Assembly: GCF_020179835.1 (NCBI RefSeq) | Contig: NZ_JAIUDA010000014.1 | Coordinates: 20,418-84,417, forward strand | Origin: Pantoea sp. alder81 | GTDB lineage: Bacteria > Pseudomonadota > Gammaproteobacteria > Enterobacterales > Enterobacteriaceae | Reading direction: 5' to 3' | DNA length: 64,000 bases | Shown: piece by piece, positions 25,913 through 34,251 of the stretch | How the letters are laid out: every line of letters begins with the position of its first letter | How positions within the stretch are numbered: position 1 is the first letter of the stretch | Notes under the pieces: model-generated | Seen by the model: the letters and a program-made list of their open reading frames with translations, nothing else | Told to the model about the DNA's origin: nothing | Databases searched by the model: none | Translations under genes and position numbers: made by a program

Positions 25913-26486
25913 GGCCTAACTCTTTCAGGTCAAGGTAACGGTTGCCGATACGATGATGCGGACGGCCGCCCAGTGCCGCGCCCAGCGCGATCACAATCTC
26001 ATCGCTGAATGGCGCATCGTTGATGTTGAACTGCATGGTGAGATAGTGCTCACGCGTGCCTTCGTCATCAGTGCCCATCATTGGCACCAGAATGGGCGTA
26101 TTGGCTGGACCGCGTGTGTTGTTAAAGGCCAGATAGGTTTTACCCTTTACCGCTGAGCGGTAATGGTTGCCGAAATGCAGGGTGTGAATCAGCGCTGACG
26201 CGTGTTCCAGTTCGCCGTTCAGACCGACGACGGCGCTTTTGCCATAAGCCACAACCTTGTCGCCGCCGCCCGCTTCTTTCACGATTAACCCGGTCAGTAA
26301 CTCGCCCAACACGGGTGCCATTTCTCGAATCTTAGGAGCGAGATCTTCCACGAAACCCTCGCCTGCCCACGGATTTTTCACCACGACAGCCGCCGCAATC
26401 ATCACCAGCGGTGTCGTCGCCGCTTTGCCGCCGTCGGAGTAAATGGTCTCGGTGGTAACGAACGTCTTGCGTATATCTGGATGCAT
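25884..26486 (-). CDS. DUF1185 (amino acid synthesis family) protein
   Basis: A 200-residue protein starting MHPDIRKTFV at the ATG at 26486, which has a GAGG site eight bases upstream. Signature parts of the DUF1185 family are PLVMIAAAVVVKNPWAGEGF, YGKSAVVGLNGELEHASALI, HTLHFGNHYRSAVKGKTYLA and a C-terminal ALGAALGGRPHHRIGNRYLD. The family's reaction is not established. Members are frequently encoded with flavin monooxygenases, reductases and amidases, as here. It is the first gene of the six-gene operon and therefore likely catalyses a core step. Confidence 0.9.
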   Translation of the reverse strand: MHPDIRKTFVTTETIYSDGGKAATTPLVMIAAAVVVKNPWAGEGFVEDLAPKIREMAPVLGELLTGLIVKEAGGGDKVVAYGKSAVVGLNGELEHASALIHTLHFGNHYRSAVKGKTYLAFNNTRGPANTPILVPMMGTDDEGTREHYLTMQFNINDAPFSDEIVIALGAALGGRPHHRIGNRYLDLKELGHDQKNPAAI

Positions 26487-27004
26487 GGTCAGAACCTCAT
26501 TCAAGTTAACGGTTTGTTAATCTGGTGTGTCGGGAAGTGATATAACACTGAGATTTCTGGCATGTCAAAAGTTGGTATACCATAATACGGTATTAAAATT
26601 TGCAGGCGATTTTGCTTTGCTTTAGCGACGCAAAACCCCGCCATGACTGGGAGATGGTGGACAATAGGGCAATGCGTAACAGGCGATTTGATAGGCTAGA
26701 TGAGTGTGACTGAGGTCATAAAATTCACACTAAGTATCGTAGCAGGCGTTTCATAACGGTATGAATTCACGAGATTTTGATTATTCCTCAAGAATATTTT
26801 TATTTCGTGCTCAGACCGCATGATGAAACTGTGAGCTAACACTGATTTCAACGGGCGCGTCGGTGAGGAGTCGATTGAAGGTGGTGGCAAAGAGAGTTAA
26901 GGCGGCGTTGCTTTCAGAACGGAAACAGTGCTAATAGTTAAAACGCTTGCAGGACATGACATTGACTTCAGGCTGAATTTTTAAATTTCAACGAAGAGAC
27001 GATT
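26487..27004. other. Divergent promoter region of the catabolic cluster
   Basis: About 520 bases between the leftward operon and the rightward GntR regulator. It holds the TGGTATACCA palindrome near the operon start, then AT-rich sequence. A 64-codon minus frame at 26696-26890 shows no gene-like feature. The gntR promoter should lie after 26900. Confidence 0.5.
26573..26582. promoter_or_regulatory. Palindrome TGGTATACCA, candidate GntR operator
   Basis: A perfect ten-base palindrome 86 bases upstream of the DUF1185 start, followed by ATAATACGGTATT. Regulators with an FCD domain bind short dyads containing TNGTNNNACNA-type half-sites, which TTGGTATACCAT fits. Binding by the divergent GntR protein is inferred. 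Confidence 0.45.
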
Positions 27005-27685
27005 ATGGATGCGAGTCATTCCCTAAAAATTGAAAATACGCCGGTGACGTTACGGGAACTGGCACTGGCCAAAGTTCGTCAGGCCATTATCTCGGGATAT
27101 TTTAAAGCCGGCGACCGTTTGGTTGAACGCTCACTGTGTGATGAATTAGGTGTAAGCCGCACGGTGGTGCGCGAAGTGATTCGCTATCTGGAAGCGGAAG
27201 GTTTAATTGAAAACCTGCCGAAAAAAGGCCCGATTGTGGCGATATTAACCTGGGAAGTGGCCGAGCAGATTTACGATATTCGTATCCTGCTGGAATCTGA
27301 AGCGGCGAAGGATTGCGCAAAAATAGCCACCAGCAGTGATAAAAAGAATCTTCACAAGAAACTCCTGCGCATTGCTAAAGCCTCGCACGATCATGATGAT
27401 ATTGAACGCGTTGAAGCGTCTCAGGCCTTTTATGAAGAACTCTTTTCCATTGCAAAACATCATATTGCGTGGGAAATCGTCCAGCGCCTTAATAGTCGTA
27501 TCAGCCGACTGCGCGCACTGACCCTGCGCAGCCCCGAGCGTCAGGTGGCGGGTTTTGAGCGTATGTCGCGTATTTATGAAGCGATTGAAGAAAACGATGC
27601 CGAACAAGCGAAAGAGGCCGTCAAACAGCATCTTTCTGAAGCGGCCACGCTAGCTAAATCTATTCTGACTGCTGAGGAGAAATAA
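27005..27685 (+). CDS. GntR-family regulator, FCD subgroup
   Basis: A 226-residue regulator. The N-terminal winged helix (AKVRQAIISGYFKAGDRLVE, then LCDELGVSRTVVREVIRYLE and LPKKGPIVA) is followed by an all-helical FCD effector domain (IYDIRILLESEAAKDCAKIA; later SRIYEAIEENDAEQAKEAVK). FCD regulators usually sense an organic acid and repress a divergent catabolic operon, which is the arrangement here. The ATG is preceded by GAAGAGACGATT. The stop codon overlaps the next gene's start (TAATG), so the DUF1330 protein is made from the same message. Confidence 0.93.
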   Translation: MDASHSLKIENTPVTLRELALAKVRQAIISGYFKAGDRLVERSLCDELGVSRTVVREVIRYLEAEGLIENLPKKGPIVAILTWEVAEQIYDIRILLESEAAKDCAKIATSSDKKNLHKKLLRIAKASHDHDDIERVEASQAFYEELFSIAKHHIAWEIVQRLNSRISRLRALTLRSPERQVAGFERMSRIYEAIEENDAEQAKEAVKQHLSEAATLAKSILTAEEK

Positions 27686-27972
27686 TGTCTGCATATTGGA
27701 TCGCCCACGTCAATATTGATGATGCACAGCAGTACCAAAATTATATTGAGCTGGCACCGCTTGCGTTTAAAAAATATCAGGCGAAGTTTATTGCCCGCGG
27801 GGAAAATGCCACCTCACTTGAGGGCGAAGCATTTAAGAAGCATGTGATCATTGAATTTCCCGATTATCAAACAGCGCTGGACTGCTATCACTCGGACGAG
27901 TATCAGTTAGCCAAAAAGCAGCGTGAGAACGTGGCAACAGCCATGATCACTATTGTGGATGGGCTGGTGTAG
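27685..27972 (+). CDS. DUF1330 domain protein
   Basis: A 95-residue protein with the dimeric ferredoxin-like fold typical of DUF1330: YWIAHVNIDDAQQYQNYIEL, then FIARGENATSLEGE and VIIEFPDYQTALDCYHSDEY. Members are common in catabolic clusters but have no agreed reaction. Translational coupling to the GntR gene by a TAATG overlap ties it to the same pathway. A role in handling an unstable intermediate is a guess. Confidence 0.9.
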   Translation: MSAYWIAHVNIDDAQQYQNYIELAPLAFKKYQAKFIARGENATSLEGEAFKKHVIIEFPDYQTALDCYHSDEYQLAKKQRENVATAMITIVDGLV

Positions 27973-28064
27973 GCTTTTGCCTCACTCCACTGGCTTGATT
28001 TGACATGATATTCCTCAGTCCAAATGCGGGTTTAAGCTAAGTAACCAGGACGCTTCCACGCGCT

Positions 28065-28973
28065 TCAACCCCGCATATCCTTAGGTGCAAAGCCATATTT
28101 TTTGCGGAAAGCGACAGAGAAATGAGCGGGCGAATAACCAACCTGATAGGCCACTGAAGAGACGCTGGCTTCCCCTGTCGACAACATACGCCATGCGGTT
28201 TCGAGTCGCAGCGTTTGCAAATAGCCGTATATGCTCTGATTAAACAGGCGTCGGAACCCAGCGGTGAGTTTGCGGGTATTCAGGCCAACTTTGGCACTGA
28301 GATCACGAATGGAGGGAGGTGAGTCGATGTGCTCCGCGAGCAAATTTTTCACATCATGCAGCCGGGCAATATCGCAGGAGCTTAAACGTAATGTTGATTG
28401 CTGCAACGTTATGTCTTCACTGACCAAACTATCCAGCGTGTGAGCGACGATCTCCAGCGCCTTGCCCGTCATATACAGCTGCCGTGCAACGCCTTGCAGT
28501 GGGTTGGTAAACAGTTGCGCTCTCAGACCGTTCAGACATTTTGGCGTCGTCTGAATGCGCATGCCAGGATTTGCGGATAAATCGAGCTGCATGCCTGCAG
28601 TCAGTGTGTTGATGGAGTCGGCGCAAAGATGCTGACTTAACGAGTGTGTAGAAATATTCACTGCGGTGTAACTCAGATTCGCACCAGGCAGTAAGCACTG
28701 ACTTGCGTGCGCTAAATCCTGACTCCAGACAGCACAAAGTGCCGGACCTTTGATATGCCGCTCTGCTTGCTGAGGAAAACGGCACAGCAATTCACCGCTC
28801 TCAATAATGATAATTTTTAGCCCCACAAACAGCTGCTCATCCTGCCAGATCGCCCGCTGCAGATTAACGCTGCCGCTAGTGAGTGAAATATCACCTCGCA
28901 ACAACATCTGTACTCCGCCATCACCTCGCTGGCTAAGTTTGCTTTTTCTGGCGGAAAGCTTCTGAGAATCCAT
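28065..28973 (-). CDS. AraC-family regulator of iron uptake
   Basis: A protein of 302 residues, starting at the ATG at 28973 (MDSQKLSARK) with AGGGTC four bases upstream. A longer start at 29018 would overlap the Fur box and is rejected. The C-terminus carries the two helix-turn-helix motifs (IRDLSAKVGLNTRKLTAGFR and VSSVAYQVGYSPAHFSVAFR, then KKYGFAPKDMR). The N-terminal region resembles the PchR/YbtA type, which senses ferri-siderophores and activates the adjacent receptor genes. It is divergent from a TonB-dependent receptor and shares a Fur-box promoter region with it, the usual layout for such activators. Confidence 0.9.
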   Translation of the reverse strand: MDSQKLSARKSKLSQRGDGGVQMLLRGDISLTSGSVNLQRAIWQDEQLFVGLKIIIIESGELLCRFPQQAERHIKGPALCAVWSQDLAHASQCLLPGANLSYTAVNISTHSLSQHLCADSINTLTAGMQLDLSANPGMRIQTTPKCLNGLRAQLFTNPLQGVARQLYMTGKALEIVAHTLDSLVSEDITLQQSTLRLSSCDIARLHDVKNLLAEHIDSPPSIRDLSAKVGLNTRKLTAGFRRLFNQSIYGYLQTLRLETAWRMLSTGEASVSSVAYQVGYSPAHFSVAFRKKYGFAPKDMRG

Positions 28974-28997
28974 CTTTGACCCTACCGTGAAATGAGT

Positions 28998-29016
28998 GAT
29001 ATTGATTATCATTCTC
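28998..29016. promoter_or_regulatory. Fur box between araC-type gene and receptor
   Basis: GATATTGATTATCATTCTC matches the 19-base Fur consensus GATAATGATAATCATTATC at 16 of 19 positions. It lies just upstream of the regulator start and can serve both divergent units. Confidence 0.8.
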
Positions 29017-29104
29017 AATGTAAGCGTTTTGTAAATGCCTGTCCATGGGTATATCGAAACGCAAACCGTCGGTTGGCAGCAGAATCAGCACAGATCCTAA
29101 ATTG

Positions 29105-29127
29105 ACTTCCCGGCCACGCCGGGAAGT
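29105..29127 (+). terminator. Hairpin in the receptor leader
   Basis: ACTTCCCGG and CCGGGAAGT form a nine-base stem with a five-base loop, followed by TTTCATTTTG. It sits about 120 bases before the receptor start and might attenuate transcription or close a short leader transcript. Confidence 0.45.
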
Positions 29128-29250
29128 TTCATTTTGCGTGTTTTTCTAAAGAAAGAGTTCGGCAAGCGAAAGTGTTGCTGATTGTCTGTCCACATTCTCA
29201 CTGACACACTTTTAGCCGACAAAAAAGTCGCTTCTATTGTGGAGAATACC

Positions 29251-31377
29251 TTGGAAAACAATAATAAAAATTGGGCGCGCTGGACCACGCCCCTTACCTG
29301 CCTGGCGCTGTTAATTAATGCCCATTGCGCGCTGGCAGAAGATACCTTGCAAGTCACGGCAGACAGCAAAACGGCACCAGAAAAAGGCTACGTTGCACAG
29401 ACCAGCACAACGGGGAGCCGCACTAATGAATCCATTCTCGCCACGCCCCAGTCAGTATCGGTGATCACCCGCAGCGAAATGGACGATCGTAACGTGCAGA
29501 GCACCACCCAGGCCCTGCAATACACACCGGGAGTGTATGCCTCAACCTCTGCGATCTCGTCCCGCTTTGACTACTTCAACATCCGTGGTTTTGATTCAAC
29601 ACTGAACGGGACCTTGCTGGATGGATTGCGATCCACCACTCAGCAGTCCTACGTACGCTACGAACCTTACGGATTGGAACAAGTGGACGTGCTGCGTGGC
29701 CCCAATGGTTTCCTCTACGGCGCGGGATCGCCAGGCGGCATCATCAACGCCATCAGCAAGCGCCCCACCTTGAATGCACAACATGAAGTTGCCATTCAGA
29801 CCGGCAGTCATGGCCGCATGCAGGGCCAGTTCGACACCTCCGGGCCGCTTAACGATGATAAAACACTGCTCTATCGCGTGATGGGTGTGGGGCGTGACAG
29901 TAATACCCAGTTCAACAACGTCCCGGATGACACCCTGTACCTGGCGCCTTCCTTGACCTGGCGTCCCGATGCAGACACCTCATTGACCGTATTGGCCTCG
30001 GTTAGCCGCAATAAATTTGGCCCACCACGCCCTTACCTGCCGCTGTATGGCACCTTACTCAGCAACCCTAACGGGCAGGTCAACCGCAACAGTTATCTTG
30101 ATGGGACCAATCTCGATAACCATATGACCCAGAGCAATCTGGGTTACGAACTGGACCACCATTTTGGCGATCGCTGGACCTTCCATTCTGCCAGCCGCTA
30201 CACCGAAACCGACCTGATGACGCAAACGCTTTCAGGCGCGTCGCTGGCGGCGGACATGCGCACGCTGAATCGCGTGGCCTATGAGTTCGGTATTAATGGG
30301 AAAGTCTTCGCCACTGATAACAACCTCAAGACCGAGTGGGATGCAGGGCCCGTACACGGTTCCAGTGTTGCGGGCGTGTCGTTCCGCCACACCGGGGAGG
30401 ATTACTATCTGAACTATGGCCGGGCCAGCAGCATTGATATTTACCAGCCGACCGGTAATGGCCGCTTCCCGACGACCTCGCCGTATACCAGCACGCAGCA
30501 GAATGCTAACGAAACCGGCGTTTACCTCTCTAACAGCCTCGCGCTGTTCCAGCATCTGAACCTTGACCTCTCTGCGCGTCAGGATTGGGCTTCGGTGAAC
30601 ACCAAAAACCGCCTCAACGACACTTACACTTCGCAGGACGATCAGCGCTTCACCTGGCGGGCGGGCTTAAGCTGGATAACGGATATTGGTGTGGCACCTT
30701 ATGTCAGTTATGCCACCTCGTTTGCGCCAGTGCTGGGCACCAATTTCTATGGTGAAACCTACAAACCCACCACCGGCAAAGAGTGGGAAGTCGGTGTGAA
30801 GTATCAGCCAGAACAGTTCGATGCGCTGTTTACGCTGGCATGGTTCGACCTGACGCAGGACAACGTGCAGACCACCGATCCCAACAATACGTTGAACAAA
30901 ATTCAGACCGGACAGGTCACCTCGAAAGGGATCGAAGCCTCAGCCACTGCCAACCTCACCGACGACTGGAAGCTGATTGCCAGTTACAGCTGGAACAATC
31001 TTGAGACCAGTAAGACCACGGTGGCCGGTGCACAGGGCAAAACGCCCACCGCCATGCCTGAATACATGGCCTCTCTCTGGAGCAATTACACCGTTGCGAG
31101 TGGCCCGCTGGCTTCACTGGGCTTAGGCGCAGGTGTGCGCTATGTGGGCTCGACCTGGGCTGACACCAACAACACTATAAAAGTACCGGACTACACCCTG
31201 GTTGATGCCGCCATTCATTACGATCTGGGTCAAATCAATCCCCATCTCCATGGACTGAATGTGGCGCTCAACGCCAATAACCTGCTTAACAAGCATTATT
31301 GGGTGAGTTGCTCAACCACCACCTGCACCACCGGGTATGACCGCTCGTTAAGCGCCACTTTGTCCTATCGCTGGTAA
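29251..31377 (+). CDS. TonB-dependent siderophore receptor
   Basis: A protein of 708 residues from the TTG at 29251, chosen because GGAG lies six bases upstream; no ATG is available. A signal peptide ends near CALAEDTLQV. The TonB-box-like DTLQVTA is followed by the plug domain (TPQSVSVITRSEMDDRNVQS, FNIRGFDSTLNGTLLDGLRS, GLEQVDVLRGPNGFLYGAGS, PGGIINAISKRPT), then a 22-strand barrel ending in SATLSYRW. The C-terminal loop with two cysteines before GYDRSL is typical of hydroxamate siderophore receptors such as FhuE and FoxA. It is Fur- and AraC-controlled by position and heads an uptake operon. The particular siderophore is not determined. Confidence 0.94.
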   Translation: MENNNKNWARWTTPLTCLALLINAHCALAEDTLQVTADSKTAPEKGYVAQTSTTGSRTNESILATPQSVSVITRSEMDDRNVQSTTQALQYTPGVYASTSAISSRFDYFNIRGFDSTLNGTLLDGLRSTTQQSYVRYEPYGLEQVDVLRGPNGFLYGAGSPGGIINAISKRPTLNAQHEVAIQTGSHGRMQGQFDTSGPLNDDKTLLYRVMGVGRDSNTQFNNVPDDTLYLAPSLTWRPDADTSLTVLASVSRNKFGPPRPYLPLYGTLLSNPNGQVNRNSYLDGTNLDNHMTQSNLGYELDHHFGDRWTFHSASRYTETDLMTQTLSGASLAADMRTLNRVAYEFGINGKVFATDNNLKTEWDAGPVHGSSVAGVSFRHTGEDYYLNYGRASSIDIYQPTGNGRFPTTSPYTSTQQNANETGVYLSNSLALFQHLNLDLSARQDWASVNTKNRLNDTYTSQDDQRFTWRAGLSWITDIGVAPYVSYATSFAPVLGTNFYGETYKPTTGKEWEVGVKYQPEQFDALFTLAWFDLTQDNVQTTDPNNTLNKIQTGQVTSKGIEASATANLTDDWKLIASYSWNNLETSKTTVAGAQGKTPTAMPEYMASLWSNYTVASGPLASLGLGAGVRYVGSTWADTNNTIKVPDYTLVDAAIHYDLGQINPHLHGLNVALNANNLLNKHYWVSCSTTTCTTGYDRSLSATLSYRW

Positions 31378-31394
31378 GTTAAGGAAACATCATT

Positions 31395-32489
31395 ATGAGA
31401 AAATCCAACCTGATAATGTTGCTGTGCGCATTCTGCCTGATGTGCAGTGCTTCTTCAGCGTGGGCAGCGATCACGGTCACCGATATGCTGCAGCGTAAGG
31501 TGACTCTGCCTGGTTCAGCAAAACGCGTGGTGCTGGGAGAGAGTCGCCACATCATTACGCTGGCGCTGCTGGAGAAAGATCCTTTCCATAATCTGGTGGG
31601 CTGGGGAGACGATCTCCAGCGCTACTCACCTTCTACCTGGGAGGCGATAAAAAAACAGTATCCCGCGGCTAGCCACATACCGGTGCTGGGCACCATGAAC
31701 AGCGGCACCTTTTCTATGGAAGCGACGATCGCGGCTAAACCCGATCTGGTTATCTTCACCTTGTATGGGCCGATTCCACCGGGGCTCGATGCTCTGGATG
31801 CGGCCCACATTCCCTATGTGTTTGTTGATTTCTTCCGTAAACCGCTGGTAAACACCGTGCCGAGTCTGAAGATGCTCGGTCAGTTACTCGGCCAGGAAGC
31901 ACAGGCCGAACAGGTGATCGCGTTCTGGCAACAGCACATGGATGAGGTTGCAAAACGCCTGGCAAATGTCAGCACGCGTCCCTCGGTATTTTTCCATCTC
32001 AATCCGGGTAAAGGCGATTGCTGCTTTACCTCTGGACCCAGCAATATGAGCGATTTCATTGCTGCGGCAGGTGGACATAACATTGGCGCCGACATGCTGA
32101 GCGCGCCGATCGGCAAACTGAACCCGGAATACATTCTGTCACGCAATCCTGATTTTTATCTGATGGGCGGTGGCTCTGCCGTGAGCCGCGACGGATTACA
32201 AATCGGCACCGGAGCCGATGCAAACCAGGTCGCCCAGAGCAGTCAGCATCTCCTGACCGCGTCAGAAATCGCCCATTTACCGGCGGTCAAAGCCGGGCAT
32301 ACGGGTGGCGTCTGGTTATTCTTCTTCGACAGCCCGCTCTATTTCATCGGGATCGAGGCCATGGCGAAAATGTTCCATCCCGCGCTGTTTGCTGATGTGC
32401 ATCCTGAGGCGACGCTAAACACCGTGACCAGCAAGTGGTTGTCGGTGCCGCTGAAGGGCACATTCTGGACGGCACTGCCTGCGAAATAA
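31395..32489 (+). CDS. Periplasmic siderophore/iron-binding protein
   Basis: A 364-residue protein with a classical signal peptide cleaved after SSAWA. The sequence ITVTDMLQRKVTLPGSAKRV opens a type III (FhuD/BtuF-like) binding fold. Other parts are PDLVIFTLYGPIPPGLDALD and YILSRNPDFYLMGGGSAV. It lies 17 bases after the receptor, so it receives the siderophore in the periplasm. There is no lipobox, so it is soluble. Unusually, no FecCD-type permease follows; two ABC half-transporters of exporter fold come next. The ATG at 31395 follows AAGGAAACATCATT. Confidence 0.9.
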   Translation: MRKSNLIMLLCAFCLMCSASSAWAAITVTDMLQRKVTLPGSAKRVVLGESRHIITLALLEKDPFHNLVGWGDDLQRYSPSTWEAIKKQYPAASHIPVLGTMNSGTFSMEATIAAKPDLVIFTLYGPIPPGLDALDAAHIPYVFVDFFRKPLVNTVPSLKMLGQLLGQEAQAEQVIAFWQQHMDEVAKRLANVSTRPSVFFHLNPGKGDCCFTSGPSNMSDFIAAAGGHNIGADMLSAPIGKLNPEYILSRNPDFYLMGGGSAVSRDGLQIGTGADANQVAQSSQHLLTASEIAHLPAVKAGHTGGVWLFFFDSPLYFIGIEAMAKMFHPALFADVHPEATLNTVTSKWLSVPLKGTFWTALPAK

Positions 32490-32497
32490 GCACTGCA

Positions 32498-32521
32498 GGG
32501 CAGCGCAGTATTGCGCTGCCC
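32498..32521 (+). promoter_or_regulatory. Intercistronic hairpin
   Basis: GGGCAGCGCA and TGCGCTGCCC form a ten-base stem between the binding-protein gene and the first ABC gene. There is no T-run, so it more likely stabilises or partitions the message than terminates it. Confidence 0.5.
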
Positions 32522-32535
32522 TTGGAGAAACCACA

Positions 32536-34251
32536 ATGAAATCACCCTCGAAGCTTCTGACGGCGCAGATCCTGCCCGCGCTGTCGCTTAACCTGCTGTC
32601 AGGCATACTGATCACCGCCAGCTATCTGCTGCAGGCACTGCTGTTCACGCAATTGATCATCGGGCTGAACGCATCCACATCTAATACGCTTATGACGCTG
32701 ATGGTGATGCTGACGGGAAATGCACTGCTCAGGGCCGTGTTGATGGGTTTCAGGGCCATGCAAACCGAGCAGTTAGCCGCAAATGTGCGCACCCGTTTGC
32801 GCCAGCAACTGTTTCGCCCTCTGCTGGCACCGGGCTTTGACGTCATGCAACACCATTCAGCGACAAAATTACAGGCCACGCTGGTCGAGGGCGTGGAAGT
32901 AATGGAAGGATTTTACAGCCGCTATCTGCCCGCGCTGCTGCTGGCTTTACTTAGCGGTGCCGTCACGGTGATCACCCTGGCCAGTTTTGATTTGTTCTCG
33001 GGCGCGATATTGCTGCTGTTTATGGTGGCCTGTCCGGTACTGGATCATCTGTTTATGCGTCAGCAACGTCGGCATATTGTGGGTGTGTTTGCCGCCATGC
33101 AGCAGTTTGCAGAGGATTTGATGGATGCGCTACGCGGCATGCTGACACTGAAAGCCTGTAATGCTGTGCCACGCTTTCGCGCCAAAATAGCAGACCACGC
33201 GGCATCACTCCGCCGCGAATCCATGACAACCCTGCGAGTGACGATGATGCGTGGCGGTATCACTCGCTTCGTATCGCTACTCGGTACTTCCGGGCTTCTT
33301 ATCATCAACGCCTGGCGCACCATGCAGGGTACTGTGGATCCCGCCCTGTTGCTAATGACGCTGTTTATCACCTGGGAGGCGTTTCGCCCTATCCTTCAAC
33401 TGGAAACGGTATTCCATACCTTGTGGGCCGCGCAGGAGATGCGCCCGGCAATGCAGGAATTGGCCGCCTCCACTGCCACCCTCCACGACCCTGACTTTCC
33501 CCACCCGATGCCGGCTGGCAACACACTGCATTTAGAGGCGATCACTTATCGCTGGCCAGGTCAGCATCAGCCGCTTTTCAACAACCTGACGCTGACCATT
33601 GCAGAGAATCGCCACACCGCCTTTATCGGACCTTCAGGGTCGGGCAAGAGCACGCTGTTTCAGCTGATCACCCGATTTATCGCACCGCAATCAGGCGCGA
33701 TTTTTTTGGGGGATGAGCCGATCAGTGAGCTTTCGATTGCCGCATTTCGCCGTCGTATCAGCTGGGTGTCGCAGCAGGTTTTCTTGATTGACGGCACCCT
33801 GGCTGAAAATTTACGGCTAGGCCGCCCTGACGTCACTGAAGCGGAAATCTGGCAGGCATTGCAGCAGGCGCAACTGGCAGAGTGGGTTCAATCACTGCCT
33901 CAGCGCCTGAATACACTGGTGGGGGAAAATGGCGGGCTGTTGTCCGGCGGGCAGCGGCAACGACTGGCTATCGCGCGCGCGTTACTCAAACAGTCCCCCA
34001 TTCTCATTCTGGATGAAATCACCTCGAATCTTGATGTGGTCAACGAGGCAGCCATCCAACGGGTCATCTCATCACTCAGCGGTCATTGCACACTCATTAG
34101 CATTGCACATCGGCTGAACACCATTGCGCAAGCCGATCACATCGTGGTGCTGCAGGACGGTGACATCATCGAACAGGGTTCACCCGCCCGTCTGAGGTTT
34201 GAAAACGGCTATTACGCTTCGCTGCTTCAATCGCAGGAGACAATCCTTTGA
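32536..34251 (+). CDS. ABC half-transporter, exporter fold (siderophore uptake?)
   Basis: A 571-residue fusion of a six-helix membrane domain and an ATPase. The ATPase has Walker A IGPSGSGKST, signature LSGGQRQR, Walker B ILILDE and H-loop IAHRLN. The membrane part is of exporter type. Pairs of this kind inside siderophore loci (YbtP-YbtQ, IrtA-IrtB) import ferri-siderophores despite their exporter fold, which suits the receptor and binding protein upstream. A start ATG is preceded by TTGGAGAAACCACA. The stop overlaps the next start (TTGA), so the two halves are made as a heterodimer. Direction of transport is inferred. Confidence 0.9.
   Translation: MKSPSKLLTAQILPALSLNLLSGILITASYLLQALLFTQLIIGLNASTSNTLMTLMVMLTGNALLRAVLMGFRAMQTEQLAANVRTRLRQQLFRPLLAPGFDVMQHHSATKLQATLVEGVEVMEGFYSRYLPALLLALLSGAVTVITLASFDLFSGAILLLFMVACPVLDHLFMRQQRRHIVGVFAAMQQFAEDLMDALRGMLTLKACNAVPRFRAKIADHAASLRRESMTTLRVTMMRGGITRFVSLLGTSGLLIINAWRTMQGTVDPALLLMTLFITWEAFRPILQLETVFHTLWAAQEMRPAMQELAASTATLHDPDFPHPMPAGNTLHLEAITYRWPGQHQPLFNNLTLTIAENRHTAFIGPSGSGKSTLFQLITRFIAPQSGAIFLGDEPISELSIAAFRRRISWVSQQVFLIDGTLAENLRLGRPDVTEAEIWQALQQAQLAEWVQSLPQRLNTLVGENGGLLSGGQRQRLAIARALLKQSPILILDEITSNLDVVNEAAIQRVISSLSGHCTLISIAHRLNTIAQADHIVVLQDGDIIEQGSPARLRFENGYYASLLQSQETIL

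Noticed and set aside
28973..29018. Upstream start for the AraC-type regulator
   Set aside because: Those 15 codons are the Fur box read as protein; the ATG at 28973 has the ribosome-binding site.
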